64,000 nucleotides of DNA from positions 1,426,001-1,490,000 of the forward strand of contig NZ_AP017655.1 in the NCBI RefSeq assembly GCF_002355855.1. The letters are read 5' to 3'. The position numbers and the translations under genes were made by a program. The notes beneath the pieces are model-generated. The model was given only the letters and a program-made list of their open reading frames with translations, was not told the origin of the DNA and ran no database searches. This document shows positions 47,598 to 54,991 of the stretch, piece by piece. Source of the stretch: Sphingobium cloacae (GTDB lineage: Bacteria; Pseudomonadota; Alphaproteobacteria; Sphingomonadales; Sphingomonadaceae). How positions within the stretch are numbered: position 1 is the first letter of the stretch; each line of letters begins with the position of its first letter.

Positions 47598-48121
47598 GCC
47601 GCACGTTCAAGCGCTACATCGAGCATTACGAAACCGTCTGGCACGGCGTGACCATCACCATCAGCTATGAGCCGCGATGGCTGAGCCTCGCCGATGACTA
47701 CGGCCTCGATACGGCCCACCTCGAAATCGAGGCCATCGCGCCCGAGCGCGCTCCGCTCCCGATCACGGAGACCGGCTACCGCTCGCACTTCACAACGGCT
47801 CACGCCGTCGCCGCGATGGGCGGGCCGGTGGCCCTTGTGCGGACATGGCTCGACGAAGAAGCCTCGTCGCCCGCGTGGCAACAACAAGCCGCCGCCGCGC
47901 GCCAGCTCACCCTCTTTTTTTTTAGGGTGACGCTGCGCGGCCTTGTGGCGCGCTGGCCGTCGCTTGCGGCCAGCAGCGGCTATGGCTGCTCGCCATCGAG
48001 TTTATCGAATGCAGAAAACCCTAAGTCTCACTTAGCGAATCCGGAACGGCAGTTATCGCGTCGCAAAAAGTTCATCAAATATGCAGAAGTTCGCATTTTC
48101 GGAGAATTACGGCGTCTATAA
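47594..48121 (+). CDS. Hypothetical element protein with possible frameshifted tail
   Basis: 175 residues as read. Residues 1-107 form the plausible domain (YETVWHGVTITISYEPRWLS ... AHAVAAMGGPVALVRTWLDE). At 47915-47923 a run of nine T encodes FFF; one extra T would give a TAG stop immediately, ending the protein at about 110 residues. The following 65 residues are compositionally unlike the rest and overlap the AbiE promoter. The tail may be an artefact of a T-run deletion or slippage. Confidence 0.65.
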   Translation: MSRTFKRYIEHYETVWHGVTITISYEPRWLSLADDYGLDTAHLEIEAIAPERAPLPITETGYRSHFTTAHAVAAMGGPVALVRTWLDEEASSPAWQQQAAAARQLTLFFFRVTLRGLVARWPSLAASSGYGCSPSSLSNAENPKSHLANPERQLSRRKKFIKYAEVRIFGELRRL

Positions 48122-48188
48122 TGCACTGGACGCCAGAACAGGGGCTTGATATAATGGTTATGTAGAAATTCGCGTTTATCAGGAATTT
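48087..48188 (+). promoter_or_regulatory. Promoter with paired 23-bp inverted-repeat operators for abiE
   Basis: Site 1 AAGTTC-N11-GAATTA (48087-48109) and site 2 AAATTC-N11-GAATTT (48166-48188) lie in similar direct-repeat contexts 79 bp apart. TATAAT occurs at 48117-48122 and 48150-48155 between them. AbiEi antitoxins are known to autoregulate by binding paired inverted repeats at their promoter. Confidence 0.65.
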
Positions 48189-48194
48189 CAGCAT

Positions 48195-49007
48195 ATGGAA
48201 TATACCGATTCATCCTCGCTGCCCGAAGGTCGTCAGCGTCTTACCGCACTGGTAGGCGGGGCAGGAGACGTCATTAGCGTCGATGACGCCGTGCGTCTTC
48301 TACACCTCGACCGCTCCACCGCTGCCAAAACACTTGCCCGCTGGACAGAGCAGGGATGGCTCCGCCGTGTCCGGCGTGGAGCCTATGTGCCAGTGACGCT
48401 CGACACACTGGACAGCAAGCATGTGCTTGATGACCCGTGGGTACTTGTCCCGAGCCTCTTCTCGCCGGGATATGTCGGGGGCCGTACGGCGGCTGAATAT
48501 TGGGACCTGACCGAGCAGATTTTCAACGACATCGTGGTCTTCACGGCCAAACCGATCCGCGAGAAGTCTCAAAAGCACCACGGGGCAAACTTTACCGTGA
48601 AGCATGTCGCAGTCGAGCGATTGTTCGGAACGAAGGCGGTCTGGCGGGGGCAGAGCAAGGTTCTCGTTTCCGACTTGCAGCGCACCATCGTCGATATGCT
48701 CGACGATCCGTCCGTTGGCGGCGGCATCCAGCATGTTGCGGATTGCCTCGCCGAGTATCTTCGCCGGAACGACCGCAACGACACGCAGTTGCTGGCCTAT
48801 ATCGAACAGCTTGGAAACGGTGCTGTATTCAAGCGTCTCGGCTTTCTCGCCGAAGATAGCGCAAGCGCCGAATGGTTGGTCGAGCAATGCAGGTCACGGC
48901 TGACCAAGGGCAATGTCAAGATTGACCCAAGCCTTGACTGTCCCCGCATGGTGACGCGCTGGCGCTTGCGGATTCCCGACTACTGGGTTCAGCGAGGCCG
49001 CGCATGA
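48195..49007 (+). CDS. abiEi: AbiEi-family antitoxin
   Basis: 270-residue antitoxin of a type IV AbiE system. N-terminal winged HTH (VISVDDAVRLLHLDRSTAAKTLARW, about 26-75; key parts LDRSTAAKTLARW) and the middle YVGGRTAAEYWDLTEQIF and KHHGANFTVKHV blocks are typical. It should repress its own promoter and counteract the toxin. ATGA overlap with the toxin gene. Confidence 0.88.
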   Translation: MEYTDSSSLPEGRQRLTALVGGAGDVISVDDAVRLLHLDRSTAAKTLARWTEQGWLRRVRRGAYVPVTLDTLDSKHVLDDPWVLVPSLFSPGYVGGRTAAEYWDLTEQIFNDIVVFTAKPIREKSQKHHGANFTVKHVAVERLFGTKAVWRGQSKVLVSDLQRTIVDMLDDPSVGGGIQHVADCLAEYLRRNDRNDTQLLAYIEQLGNGAVFKRLGFLAEDSASAEWLVEQCRSRLTKGNVKIDPSLDCPRMVTRWRLRIPDYWVQRGRA

Positions 49008-50437
49008 TCGAGCGGCGCGAGATACTCGAAACAGCCACGCGCATGTCGCTCACGCCGCATGTCGTGGAGAAGGATTATGTGCTGGGCTGGATGCTGGCTG
49101 GCATCAGCGCCCATCCGAGCTTGCGCGACAGTTGGCTGTTTAAAGGCGGAACCTGCCTGAAAAAGTGCTTCTTTGAGACCTACCGCTTCTCTGAAGACCT
49201 CGATTTTACCCTTTCCGATGCTGCACATCTGGACGCTGCGTTTCTGACACAGACGTTCAACGAGATCGGCGAATGGATTTACGAGCGGACGGGCATCGAG
49301 ATTCCGGCCAATCTGCAAACCTTCGATATTTACACTAACCCGCGCGGCTCCGTATCTTGCCAAGGCAAGATCAGTTATCGCGGGCCGGTCGCTACCCGCG
49401 ATCTTCCTCGCATCAAACTGGACCTGACCGCCGACGAACGGGTCGTGCTGGCTCCTGTGCGAGTAGCTGTATTTCATCCCTATACCGACGCCCCGGCTGA
49501 AGGCATCGACGTGCTGGCCTATGCCTATGAGGAATTGTTCGGCGAGAAAGTGAGAGCCTTGGCGGAACGTACCCGCCCGCGCGACCTCTACGATGTGGTC
49601 AACCTGTTCAGGAACCACGAGGCGCGGCCACATTCCGCCGTGATGCTCGATGTGCTGCGTCAAAAATGTGAGTTCAAGGGAATTGGAGTGCCGGTACTGG
49701 CCGATCTTGAACCGCATCGCGGGGAGCTGGCCAATTTGTGGGAGAATATGCTCGCCCACCAGCTTCCGGCTCTGCCACCTTACGAGAGCTTTTGGGAGGT
49801 GCTGCCAGCCTTCTTTGATTGGCTGCACAGCAATGTCGAGCCGGTGATCCCCGCAGCCGTCGCCGTCGGGGCTGGCGACGTTGTATTGCGTCAGCGTGAC
49901 CTTCGCTTACCCGTGTCGGGCCAGGCACAATCCATCATGGAGATTATTCGTTTCGCCGCGGGCAACCGCCTGCTGGTCGATCTCGATTATCAGGGCTCCA
50001 CCCGTCGCATCGAGCCATATTCGCTACGCCGCACCCAGAGCGGTGACATTATCCTTCACGCACACAGCGTCGATCGGAACGAACACCGCAGCTACCGTGT
50101 GGATCGGATTCAAGGTGCGCGCGTCACGAATACGTCCTTTACGCCGCGCCATCAGGTCGAATTGAGTCCGCAAGGTCCCGTTCTGGCTCCGCCAACAACT
50201 GCACAACCACAATCGTCTGCTCCGCGTCAATCCGTAGCCAGAGCGCGCAGCATCGCGCCACGCAAAGCACCCAAGCGGGCCAAGGCGTTTGGCAAGCCGG
50301 TGCATATTTACCAGTGTCCGATCTGCAATAAAAAGTTCCGCCGTGACCGCTTCGACGGGAGTCTCAACCCGCATAAGAACCAATGGGGCGGGCAATGCTC
50401 GGGCCGTACCGGCTTTTTCGTTGAGACGAAATATTAA
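49004..50437 (+). CDS. abiEii: AbiEii nucleotidyltransferase toxin fused to WYL-like and Zn-binding domains
   Basis: 477 residues. Residues 1-270 are an AbiEii/AbiGii nucleotidyltransferase: FKGGTCLKK (46-54), RFSEDLDFTL (61-70, metal Asp pair) and FGEKVRALAERTRPRDLYD. The family modifies tRNA or other acceptors to stop growth in phage-infected cells. About 310-382 reads as a WYL-like domain (IRFAAGNRLLVDLDYQGSTR, IEPYSL, HRSYRVDRI). A basic linker leads to a C-terminal CPIC-x-H-x-C Zn-binding segment (about 435-477). The last two parts are unusual for AbiEii, which is normally ~300 residues. Confidence 0.85.
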   Translation: MIERREILETATRMSLTPHVVEKDYVLGWMLAGISAHPSLRDSWLFKGGTCLKKCFFETYRFSEDLDFTLSDAAHLDAAFLTQTFNEIGEWIYERTGIEIPANLQTFDIYTNPRGSVSCQGKISYRGPVATRDLPRIKLDLTADERVVLAPVRVAVFHPYTDAPAEGIDVLAYAYEELFGEKVRALAERTRPRDLYDVVNLFRNHEARPHSAVMLDVLRQKCEFKGIGVPVLADLEPHRGELANLWENMLAHQLPALPPYESFWEVLPAFFDWLHSNVEPVIPAAVAVGAGDVVLRQRDLRLPVSGQAQSIMEIIRFAAGNRLLVDLDYQGSTRRIEPYSLRRTQSGDIILHAHSVDRNEHRSYRVDRIQGARVTNTSFTPRHQVELSPQGPVLAPPTTAQPQSSAPRQSVARARSIAPRKAPKRAKAFGKPVHIYQCPICNKKFRRDRFDGSLNPHKNQWGGQCSGRTGFFVETKY

Positions 50438-50449
50438 GCCCGCGTCCTT

Positions 50450-50803
50450 TCACGACTTCAAAAACCGCGAGCCGACAATCGCGGCGCGGGCGGTTTCATC
50501 GCTCCAATGCAGACGGTCTACCTTGCCTTGGCCGATTTTGCCGCGCTGGCGGCGGATCGCTTCGCCGCGCTTGAGCGGATAGAGCGGGCGCAGCCATTGC
50601 GGCGCAGGCTCGACCGTGCAGGCCGTCACCTCGATATGCACCCAGCCGCCCCGGTCAATCTTGACGATTTGTCCGGTTATGACGCGATGGCCGGTGATGA
50701 CCGGCCTTTTCTTGGAATGGCGCGGCTGCGGTTTCCAGACCGGCTCGCGCCAGCGGATCACGTCCGCCACGATGAAATCAGTGCCGCAAGACAACCATTT
50801 CAC
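50450..50803 (-). CDS. Hypothetical element protein
   Basis: 117 residues, basic, one in a convergent position to abiE. KWLSCGTDFIVADVIRWREP and GQIVKIDRGGWVHIEVTAC suggest an OB- or SH3-like beta barrel. GTG start at 50803 has a strong SD (GGGGGAGAC). Function unknown. Confidence 0.7.
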   Translation of the reverse strand: MKWLSCGTDFIVADVIRWREPVWKPQPRHSKKRPVITGHRVITGQIVKIDRGGWVHIEVTACTVEPAPQWLRPLYPLKRGEAIRRQRGKIGQGKVDRLHWSDETARAAIVGSRFLKS

Positions 50804-50936
50804 GTCTCCCCCAATCCGGGGGCGCTTTTCATGCGCGGCATTGCCAGCGCATCTTCGCTTACGCGTTCTCTGTGGTAAGCTTGACGCGCCCCCTGTCTCT
50901 TTAGATTGTGAAGGGGAAAGACGTTTGTGCGCAAGT

Positions 50937-50981
50937 ACATCTGCAATGCCCTGTCCGCGATGCAGGACATTGCAAAGATGT
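50937..50981. repeat. Imperfect inverted repeat
   Basis: Left arm ACATCTGCAATGCCCTG (50937-50953), right arm CAGGACATTGCAAAGATGT (50963-50981), one mismatch and a 2-nt bulge. It lies in the 238-bp region between the divergent genes at 50803 and 51042. Could be a hairpin or protein-binding site. Confidence 0.5.
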
Positions 50982-51006
50982 GCCTAGACGGGTTGCCGCT
51001 CCGCAC

Positions 51007-51026
51007 AAACATACAGGCGTATGTTT
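51007..51026. promoter_or_regulatory. Operator palindrome AAACATAC-N4-GTATGTTT
   Basis: Perfect 8-bp inverted repeat upstream of the gene preceding the coupling protein. The core CATAC-N4-GTATG recurs at 53974-53987 before the relaxosome genes, so one repressor may control both. Confidence 0.55.
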
Positions 51027-51041
51027 ACTAACGGGGGCCAC

Positions 51042-51527
51042 ATGCCGGAGGACAAGCCGAGCGCACCAAAAGTAGATGAAGCGCTAAGCGCTTGGGAACG
51101 CGGCGCAGGCGATACGCCCGATGCGCCGCCCCATCCCAAACTCGCCACTCTCAAATCCCGCTTCGCCGCGCATACCGATGTATGCAGCTTGGAAGACGTA
51201 CTTTCCACCGCGATGAATGATGCGGGTGACGCCGTGCCCGTGACGGTGGCGGTGCAACCGGGATTGCTCGCGCTTCTCGCGCACATCGAGAAACTCGATT
51301 CGGCCCGAGTCGGGCGGAATCCCGCGCCGCCGTCGCGTTTGCTCGCGCAGATCGTCAGCAATCACCTCGAAAATCTACTGCATACCATCGTAACCGACCC
51401 GACAAGCCATCCGCACTATGCGGCACTCTGGAACGCCCTCTGCGCCGCCGAGGGCGCGCCGGAATTGGCCGTGCCGACCGACGACGCGGCGAACGGGACG
51501 CCGCCCGCCGATAGAGGGCCGTTCTGA
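51042..51527 (+). CDS. Hypothetical protein upstream of coupling protein
   Basis: 161 residues, soluble. LATLKSRFAAHTDVCSLEDV and PSRLLAQIVSNHLENLLHTI are helical; ends Pro/Ala-rich. ATG at 51042 (after GGGGG) preferred; ATG at 51021 overlaps the operator palindrome. The stop overlaps the traG start (TGATG). Probably a conjugation accessory protein by position only. Confidence 0.68.
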   Translation: MPEDKPSAPKVDEALSAWERGAGDTPDAPPHPKLATLKSRFAAHTDVCSLEDVLSTAMNDAGDAVPVTVAVQPGLLALLAHIEKLDSARVGRNPAPPSRLLAQIVSNHLENLLHTIVTDPTSHPHYAALWNALCAAEGAPELAVPTDDAANGTPPADRGPF

Positions 51528-53911
51528 TGCTCGCGGCGACGAAGCCCTTGCGGGCCGTCGCCTTATCGCTGGCGCTTGCCGCGTTGCCTTTGGCTGCCGC
51601 CGCGCAAGAATCCGTGCCAAGCTGGCAGAAAGATAACCCGATATTCCGGCAGGGCGGAGAGCCGCGTGGGCTGGTGCTGCCGCCCGCGCAGCAGCGTGTC
51701 TTTGACCGCGACGCGGCTTTGCTGGCCGATATCCGCGTGGAGCTTGCGGAGGGCGAGTATCGACGCAAGGCAGGCGAGATTGACGCGGCGGCATGGCGCA
51801 GCCGCGCCACAGAACTGCAAGCAGCGGAAACCGCCCTGCGCCGGAAATGGCAGGGCATCGGCACAGGCCAAGACTTGATGCTGAGCAGCGCCGCTGACAG
51901 CATCGCCCGCGCGCGCATGGCGGCGCTCAGGGCGCAATACGACCCGCCCAAAGAGCCGACGCCTTGGAACTACGTCACCGAGCTTGCAGGGATTGCCAAG
52001 GATATGGCCGTGGGCCTGTTCCGAGAGGGCATGGACCTTCTCGGCAGGCTGTTCGCCAGACTGTTCGGCCCGCTGGCCGTGCTCGTGGGCGTTGTCGGAC
52101 TGATTTGGCTCGTGAAGGACAAACGGCGCAAACCGAAGCTAAGACCCGCCCTGTCCGACAATTACGGCTCCGCCCGCTATGCGGACGTGCGCAATAGCCT
52201 TGCCGACGCATACGACGGCCACAGGGGCGTGTTTTTTGGCAAGAGCAGCGCGCCGGAGCTTTCAGCCATCCCCGTTGAGCAGCAAACGGGTGCGCCAGTG
52301 CTCTCGACGCCGGAACACCATACATTGATTGTGGCGCGCACCCGCACGGGCAAAGGCACCCGCGTCATCGTGCCGACGCTCTTGCGCTATGGCGGCTCGG
52401 CGATTGTCATCGACCCCAAGGGCGAAAACGCCGCCATCACAGCGCGCATCCGGCGCGGTGCGCTCAATAGCGCCGTCCACGTCATCAACCCGTGGGGCGA
52501 ACTGGCGGAGACGTTCAAGGAGCGCGGCCTTGCGCCCGCGACCTTCAATCCGCTGGACGTGCTGGTGCGCGACGACCCTAACGCCGTCGCGGTGGCGCAG
52601 GCGCTTGCTGCGGCGGTCTGTCCAACGACCCCCGGCGACAAAGACCGCTATTGGCAGGGCAGCGCCGCTAACGTCCTGACCGCCGTGCTCTTGTGGATCA
52701 CCGACCAGCCGGGCGAGCAAAAGACGCTCGCCCGCGCGCGGGAGATTGTGAGCCTGAGCCGCAAGGATTTTACGGACAGGTTTCTGGTGCCGATGGCGGC
52801 CAGCAGCGCCTTCGGCGGGGCGATAAGGGAGATGGTCAGCCCGTATCTGGACCTCGCGCAGGAAACCTATTCGGGCATCATGTCCAACCTGTCGGAGGCC
52901 ACCAAGTTCCTGTCCGACCCACAAGTAAAGGCCGCCACCGCCACATCATCCTTCGACATGGCCGACCTGATACGGGAGGCGGTGACGGTCTATCTGGTCA
53001 TCCCGCCCGACCGTATCGACACCCAGCGCACATGGCTGCGGCTCATGACCACGGCGGCCATGCACACCTTCAAGCGGTATCCGCTGGGCGGGCGTCCGCC
53101 GCACCGCTGCATGATCTTGATGGACGAGTTTCCGGCGCTGGGACGCATCGAGGATTTGCCGCGCGATATCGCCACCATGTCGGGCTACGGCATCGACTTC
53201 ACCCTGATTGTGCAGGGCCTCGACCAGCTCAAAGACCTCTATGGCGCTGCGGCGGGCACCATCCTGTCCAACTGCGCTTACAAATGGTTTTGCAACGTCA
53301 ACGACCTTGAGAGCGCCAATTACCTCTCCGAAACCTTGGGCAAAGTGACCGTGCAGACGGTTGGGCATGGCGAGGGCCAGAACTTCGGCCCCGGTGGCGG
53401 TGGCCAGAGCGAGAACGTCAATTACGGGGAGACCGGTAGGCCGCTGCTCATGCCCGACGAGGTGCTGGCCTTGGGGCGCGACGTGGCGATTGTCCTGAAC
53501 CCTACCGACCGTCCGCACTACGTCCGGCCCGTGGATTACTGGCGGCTCCCCGACGCCTTCGCGTCGCTCGCCGCTGTCTATCCGCATCTCTATTGGGAAC
53601 CGCCCTTAGCCTACGACGACAACCCTTATTTTGTGCGGGGCGGCAAATCGGACGGCGGCCATAATGGCCGCCAGTCCGGCGGCGCGCGCCAGCGCGCCGC
53701 AAAACCCAACGGCAAAATGACGCGCGCGGAAGCGCTCGACCTTCTCGGCCTCTCGGAAGGCGCAACCGCCGCTGAGGTGCGGGCCGCTTGGAAGCGGCTG
53801 ATGCAGAAGGTGCATCCCGACACCGGCGGCTCGGCCCGTTTCGCGCAAATGCTCAACGAGGCCCGCGACGTGCTTAGCACTGGCAGCGTTGAAGAGGATG
53901 GCGCGCGATGA
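51527..53911 (+). CDS. traG: VirD4/TraG-type conjugative coupling protein with C-terminal J domain
   Basis: 794-residue type IV coupling protein that would deliver the relaxase-DNA complex to the secretion channel. N-terminal signal-like helix, coiled region, a membrane helix (about 174-195), Walker A ARTRTGKGT (about 268), Walker B CMILMDEFPALG (about 528), and motifs such as QGLDQLKDLYG. Residues about 730-794 form a DnaJ-like J domain (ALDLLGLSEGATAAEVRAAW ... KVHPDTGGSARF with HPD). The fusion is unusual against textbook VirD4. Confidence 0.92.
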   Translation: MLAATKPLRAVALSLALAALPLAAAAQESVPSWQKDNPIFRQGGEPRGLVLPPAQQRVFDRDAALLADIRVELAEGEYRRKAGEIDAAAWRSRATELQAAETALRRKWQGIGTGQDLMLSSAADSIARARMAALRAQYDPPKEPTPWNYVTELAGIAKDMAVGLFREGMDLLGRLFARLFGPLAVLVGVVGLIWLVKDKRRKPKLRPALSDNYGSARYADVRNSLADAYDGHRGVFFGKSSAPELSAIPVEQQTGAPVLSTPEHHTLIVARTRTGKGTRVIVPTLLRYGGSAIVIDPKGENAAITARIRRGALNSAVHVINPWGELAETFKERGLAPATFNPLDVLVRDDPNAVAVAQALAAAVCPTTPGDKDRYWQGSAANVLTAVLLWITDQPGEQKTLARAREIVSLSRKDFTDRFLVPMAASSAFGGAIREMVSPYLDLAQETYSGIMSNLSEATKFLSDPQVKAATATSSFDMADLIREAVTVYLVIPPDRIDTQRTWLRLMTTAAMHTFKRYPLGGRPPHRCMILMDEFPALGRIEDLPRDIATMSGYGIDFTLIVQGLDQLKDLYGAAAGTILSNCAYKWFCNVNDLESANYLSETLGKVTVQTVGHGEGQNFGPGGGGQSENVNYGETGRPLLMPDEVLALGRDVAIVLNPTDRPHYVRPVDYWRLPDAFASLAAVYPHLYWEPPLAYDDNPYFVRGGKSDGGHNGRQSGGARQRAAKPNGKMTRAEALDLLGLSEGATAAEVRAAWKRLMQKVHPDTGGSARFAQMLNEARDVLSTGSVEEDGAR

Positions 53912-53940
53912 AAGCTTCGCCGCATCGTCCGCCTTCGTGC

Positions 53941-54072
53941 TATCCTGCGGCTCATCACGCGCTGAGCGAGTCGCATACGATTGTATGCAGACGGCGATAC
54001 CCGCCCTTGCCGCAAGCGCTCGCTACCCCACACCCCAGCACGTCCCGTGCTATCCTAAGTTATGGCTTAGGA
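53941..54072 (+). other. Candidate origin of transfer (oriT)
   Basis: Between coupling protein and relaxosome genes. TATCCTGC at 53941-53948 matches the nic core of IncP/VirD2-type (MOBP) origins. It is followed by hairpin GCTCA/TGAGC (53950/53963). A second candidate follows hairpin GCACG-TCC-CGTGC (54038-54050): TATCCTAAG (54051), within hairpin TCCTAAG/CTTAGGA (54053/54066). The exact nick site is not determined. Confidence 0.5.
53973..53988. promoter_or_regulatory. Operator palindrome GCATAC-GATT-GTATGC
   Basis: Perfect 6-bp inverted repeat with 4-nt spacer inside the oriT candidate region, sharing CATAC-N4-GTATG with 51007-51026. It may control the mobC-relaxase transcript. Confidence 0.55.
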
Positions 54073-54140
54073 GAGTGTGCAAGCCATGTGCGGACTGACC
54101 GTCCACACCCCGCGCCTGAAGGCGCTGGCTTGGCAAGGAA

Positions 54141-54445
54141 GGCGCTTCGCCCTCCCGTTGCATCCCTCCAGAGCAAGGGGTTTCATACCCCTGCACCCGT
54201 GCGGGGAGCCTTCGTGCTCCCTGCGACCCATGACCGGGGCTTTGCCCTCGGCACCCACCAAGGCACGTCGTCCTTGGAACCAGACAAGGGGTTATCGCAC
54301 CCCTCGACCACTCGCCGGAGACTTCCGCGTCCCGGCACCCACGGCCAGAGCTTGCGCGCTCTGGACGACACGCAGGCGGCTTTCATGCCCCTGCACCCTG
54401 ACGGAGGGGGATACCCCCTCGACCCCGCAGCCGGACACGTCCGGC
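54141..54445 (+). ncRNA. Noncoding hairpin-array leader B before mobC
   Basis: About eleven short stems: GGCG/CGCC 54141, AGGGG/CCCCT 54176, GGGAGC/GCTCCC 54204, CCGGGGC/GCCC-TCGG 54234, CCAAGG/CCTTGG 54258, AGGGG/CCCCT 54287, GCCGG/CCGGC 54314, CCAGAGC/GCTCTGG 54345, CAGG-GGC/GCC-CCTG 54373, GAGGGGG/CCCCCTC 54404, GCCGGAC/GTCCGGC 54430. From 54176 on the starts are 24-31 nt apart; most linkers contain ACC. It ends 2 nt before the SD region of mobC. With 53912-54140 it makes 549 bp without a gene. Typed ncRNA as structured leader; transcription not shown. Confidence 0.55.
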
Positions 54446-54460
54446 AGAAAGGAGATGCGC

Positions 54461-54982
54461 TTGAGCGATAGCGGCTCAGAGCACAGCCCTTCCGGGCGGC
54501 GCAAGTCGGAACGGCGGCAACGCACCGCCACCATCTATGCCCGCGTCACGCCCGACGAGAAGTCGGCGTTTCTCGCCCGCGCCGACAGGGCGGGTATGGC
54601 CGCCGCCGCCTTCGCCCGTGCGGCGCTCATCGGCGAAGCCGGTCCCCGCGCGCAGCGTCGCATCCCTGCCGACAGTGCTGCGCTGCGTCAAATACTCGGC
54701 CACCTTGGCAAGACCGGCAGCAATCTGAACCAGATTGCCCGCTACCTGCATACAGGCGGCGAGGCGGAAACCGTCTTGCCGGACCTGCGCGAAGCGCTGG
54801 CCGACTTCGCGCGCCTTCGCGCCCTCATCTATGGCGCGCTTGGCAAGGAACCGGATAGCGCCCCAGCGGCGGCACCGCCGCTGGTCTCGACATCTGCACC
54901 GGCTCCAATCCCGGCACCGGCAGCGCCGGAGGCCGCCCCGCCTGCGGGATTGTCCAAGTTCATCCCGCCTCCCAAACCGTGA
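54461..54982 (+). CDS. mobC: MobC-like relaxosome accessory protein
   Basis: 173 residues. N-terminal ribbon-helix-helix-like part (RTATIYARVTPDEKSAFLARA) then the BacMobC signature LRQILGHLGKTGSNLNQIARYLH, and a Pro/Ala-rich tail. It should bind oriT and help the relaxase. Start TTG at 54461, 6 nt after AAAGGAG; ATG at 54455 abuts the SD and is unlikely. Precedes the relaxase by 9 bp. Confidence 0.85.
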   Translation: MSDSGSEHSPSGRRKSERRQRTATIYARVTPDEKSAFLARADRAGMAAAAFARAALIGEAGPRAQRRIPADSAALRQILGHLGKTGSNLNQIARYLHTGGEAETVLPDLREALADFARLRALIYGALGKEPDSAPAAAPPLVSTSAPAPIPAPAAPEAAPPAGLSKFIPPPKP

Positions 54983-54991
54983 GGCGGCGGC

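Noticed and set aside
50927..51031. 34-codon GTG-start ORF
   Set aside because: It overlaps an inverted repeat and the operator palindrome, lacks a well-spaced SD, and shows no recognised sequence.
54141..54445. CRISPR array
   Set aside because: Spacing is regular, but the stems are all different and there is no identical repeat or cas gene.
53908..54471. Open frame across hairpin array B
   Set aside because: The translation is Pro/His/Arg-rich without domain, and conserved-looking structure rather than coding pattern explains the region.
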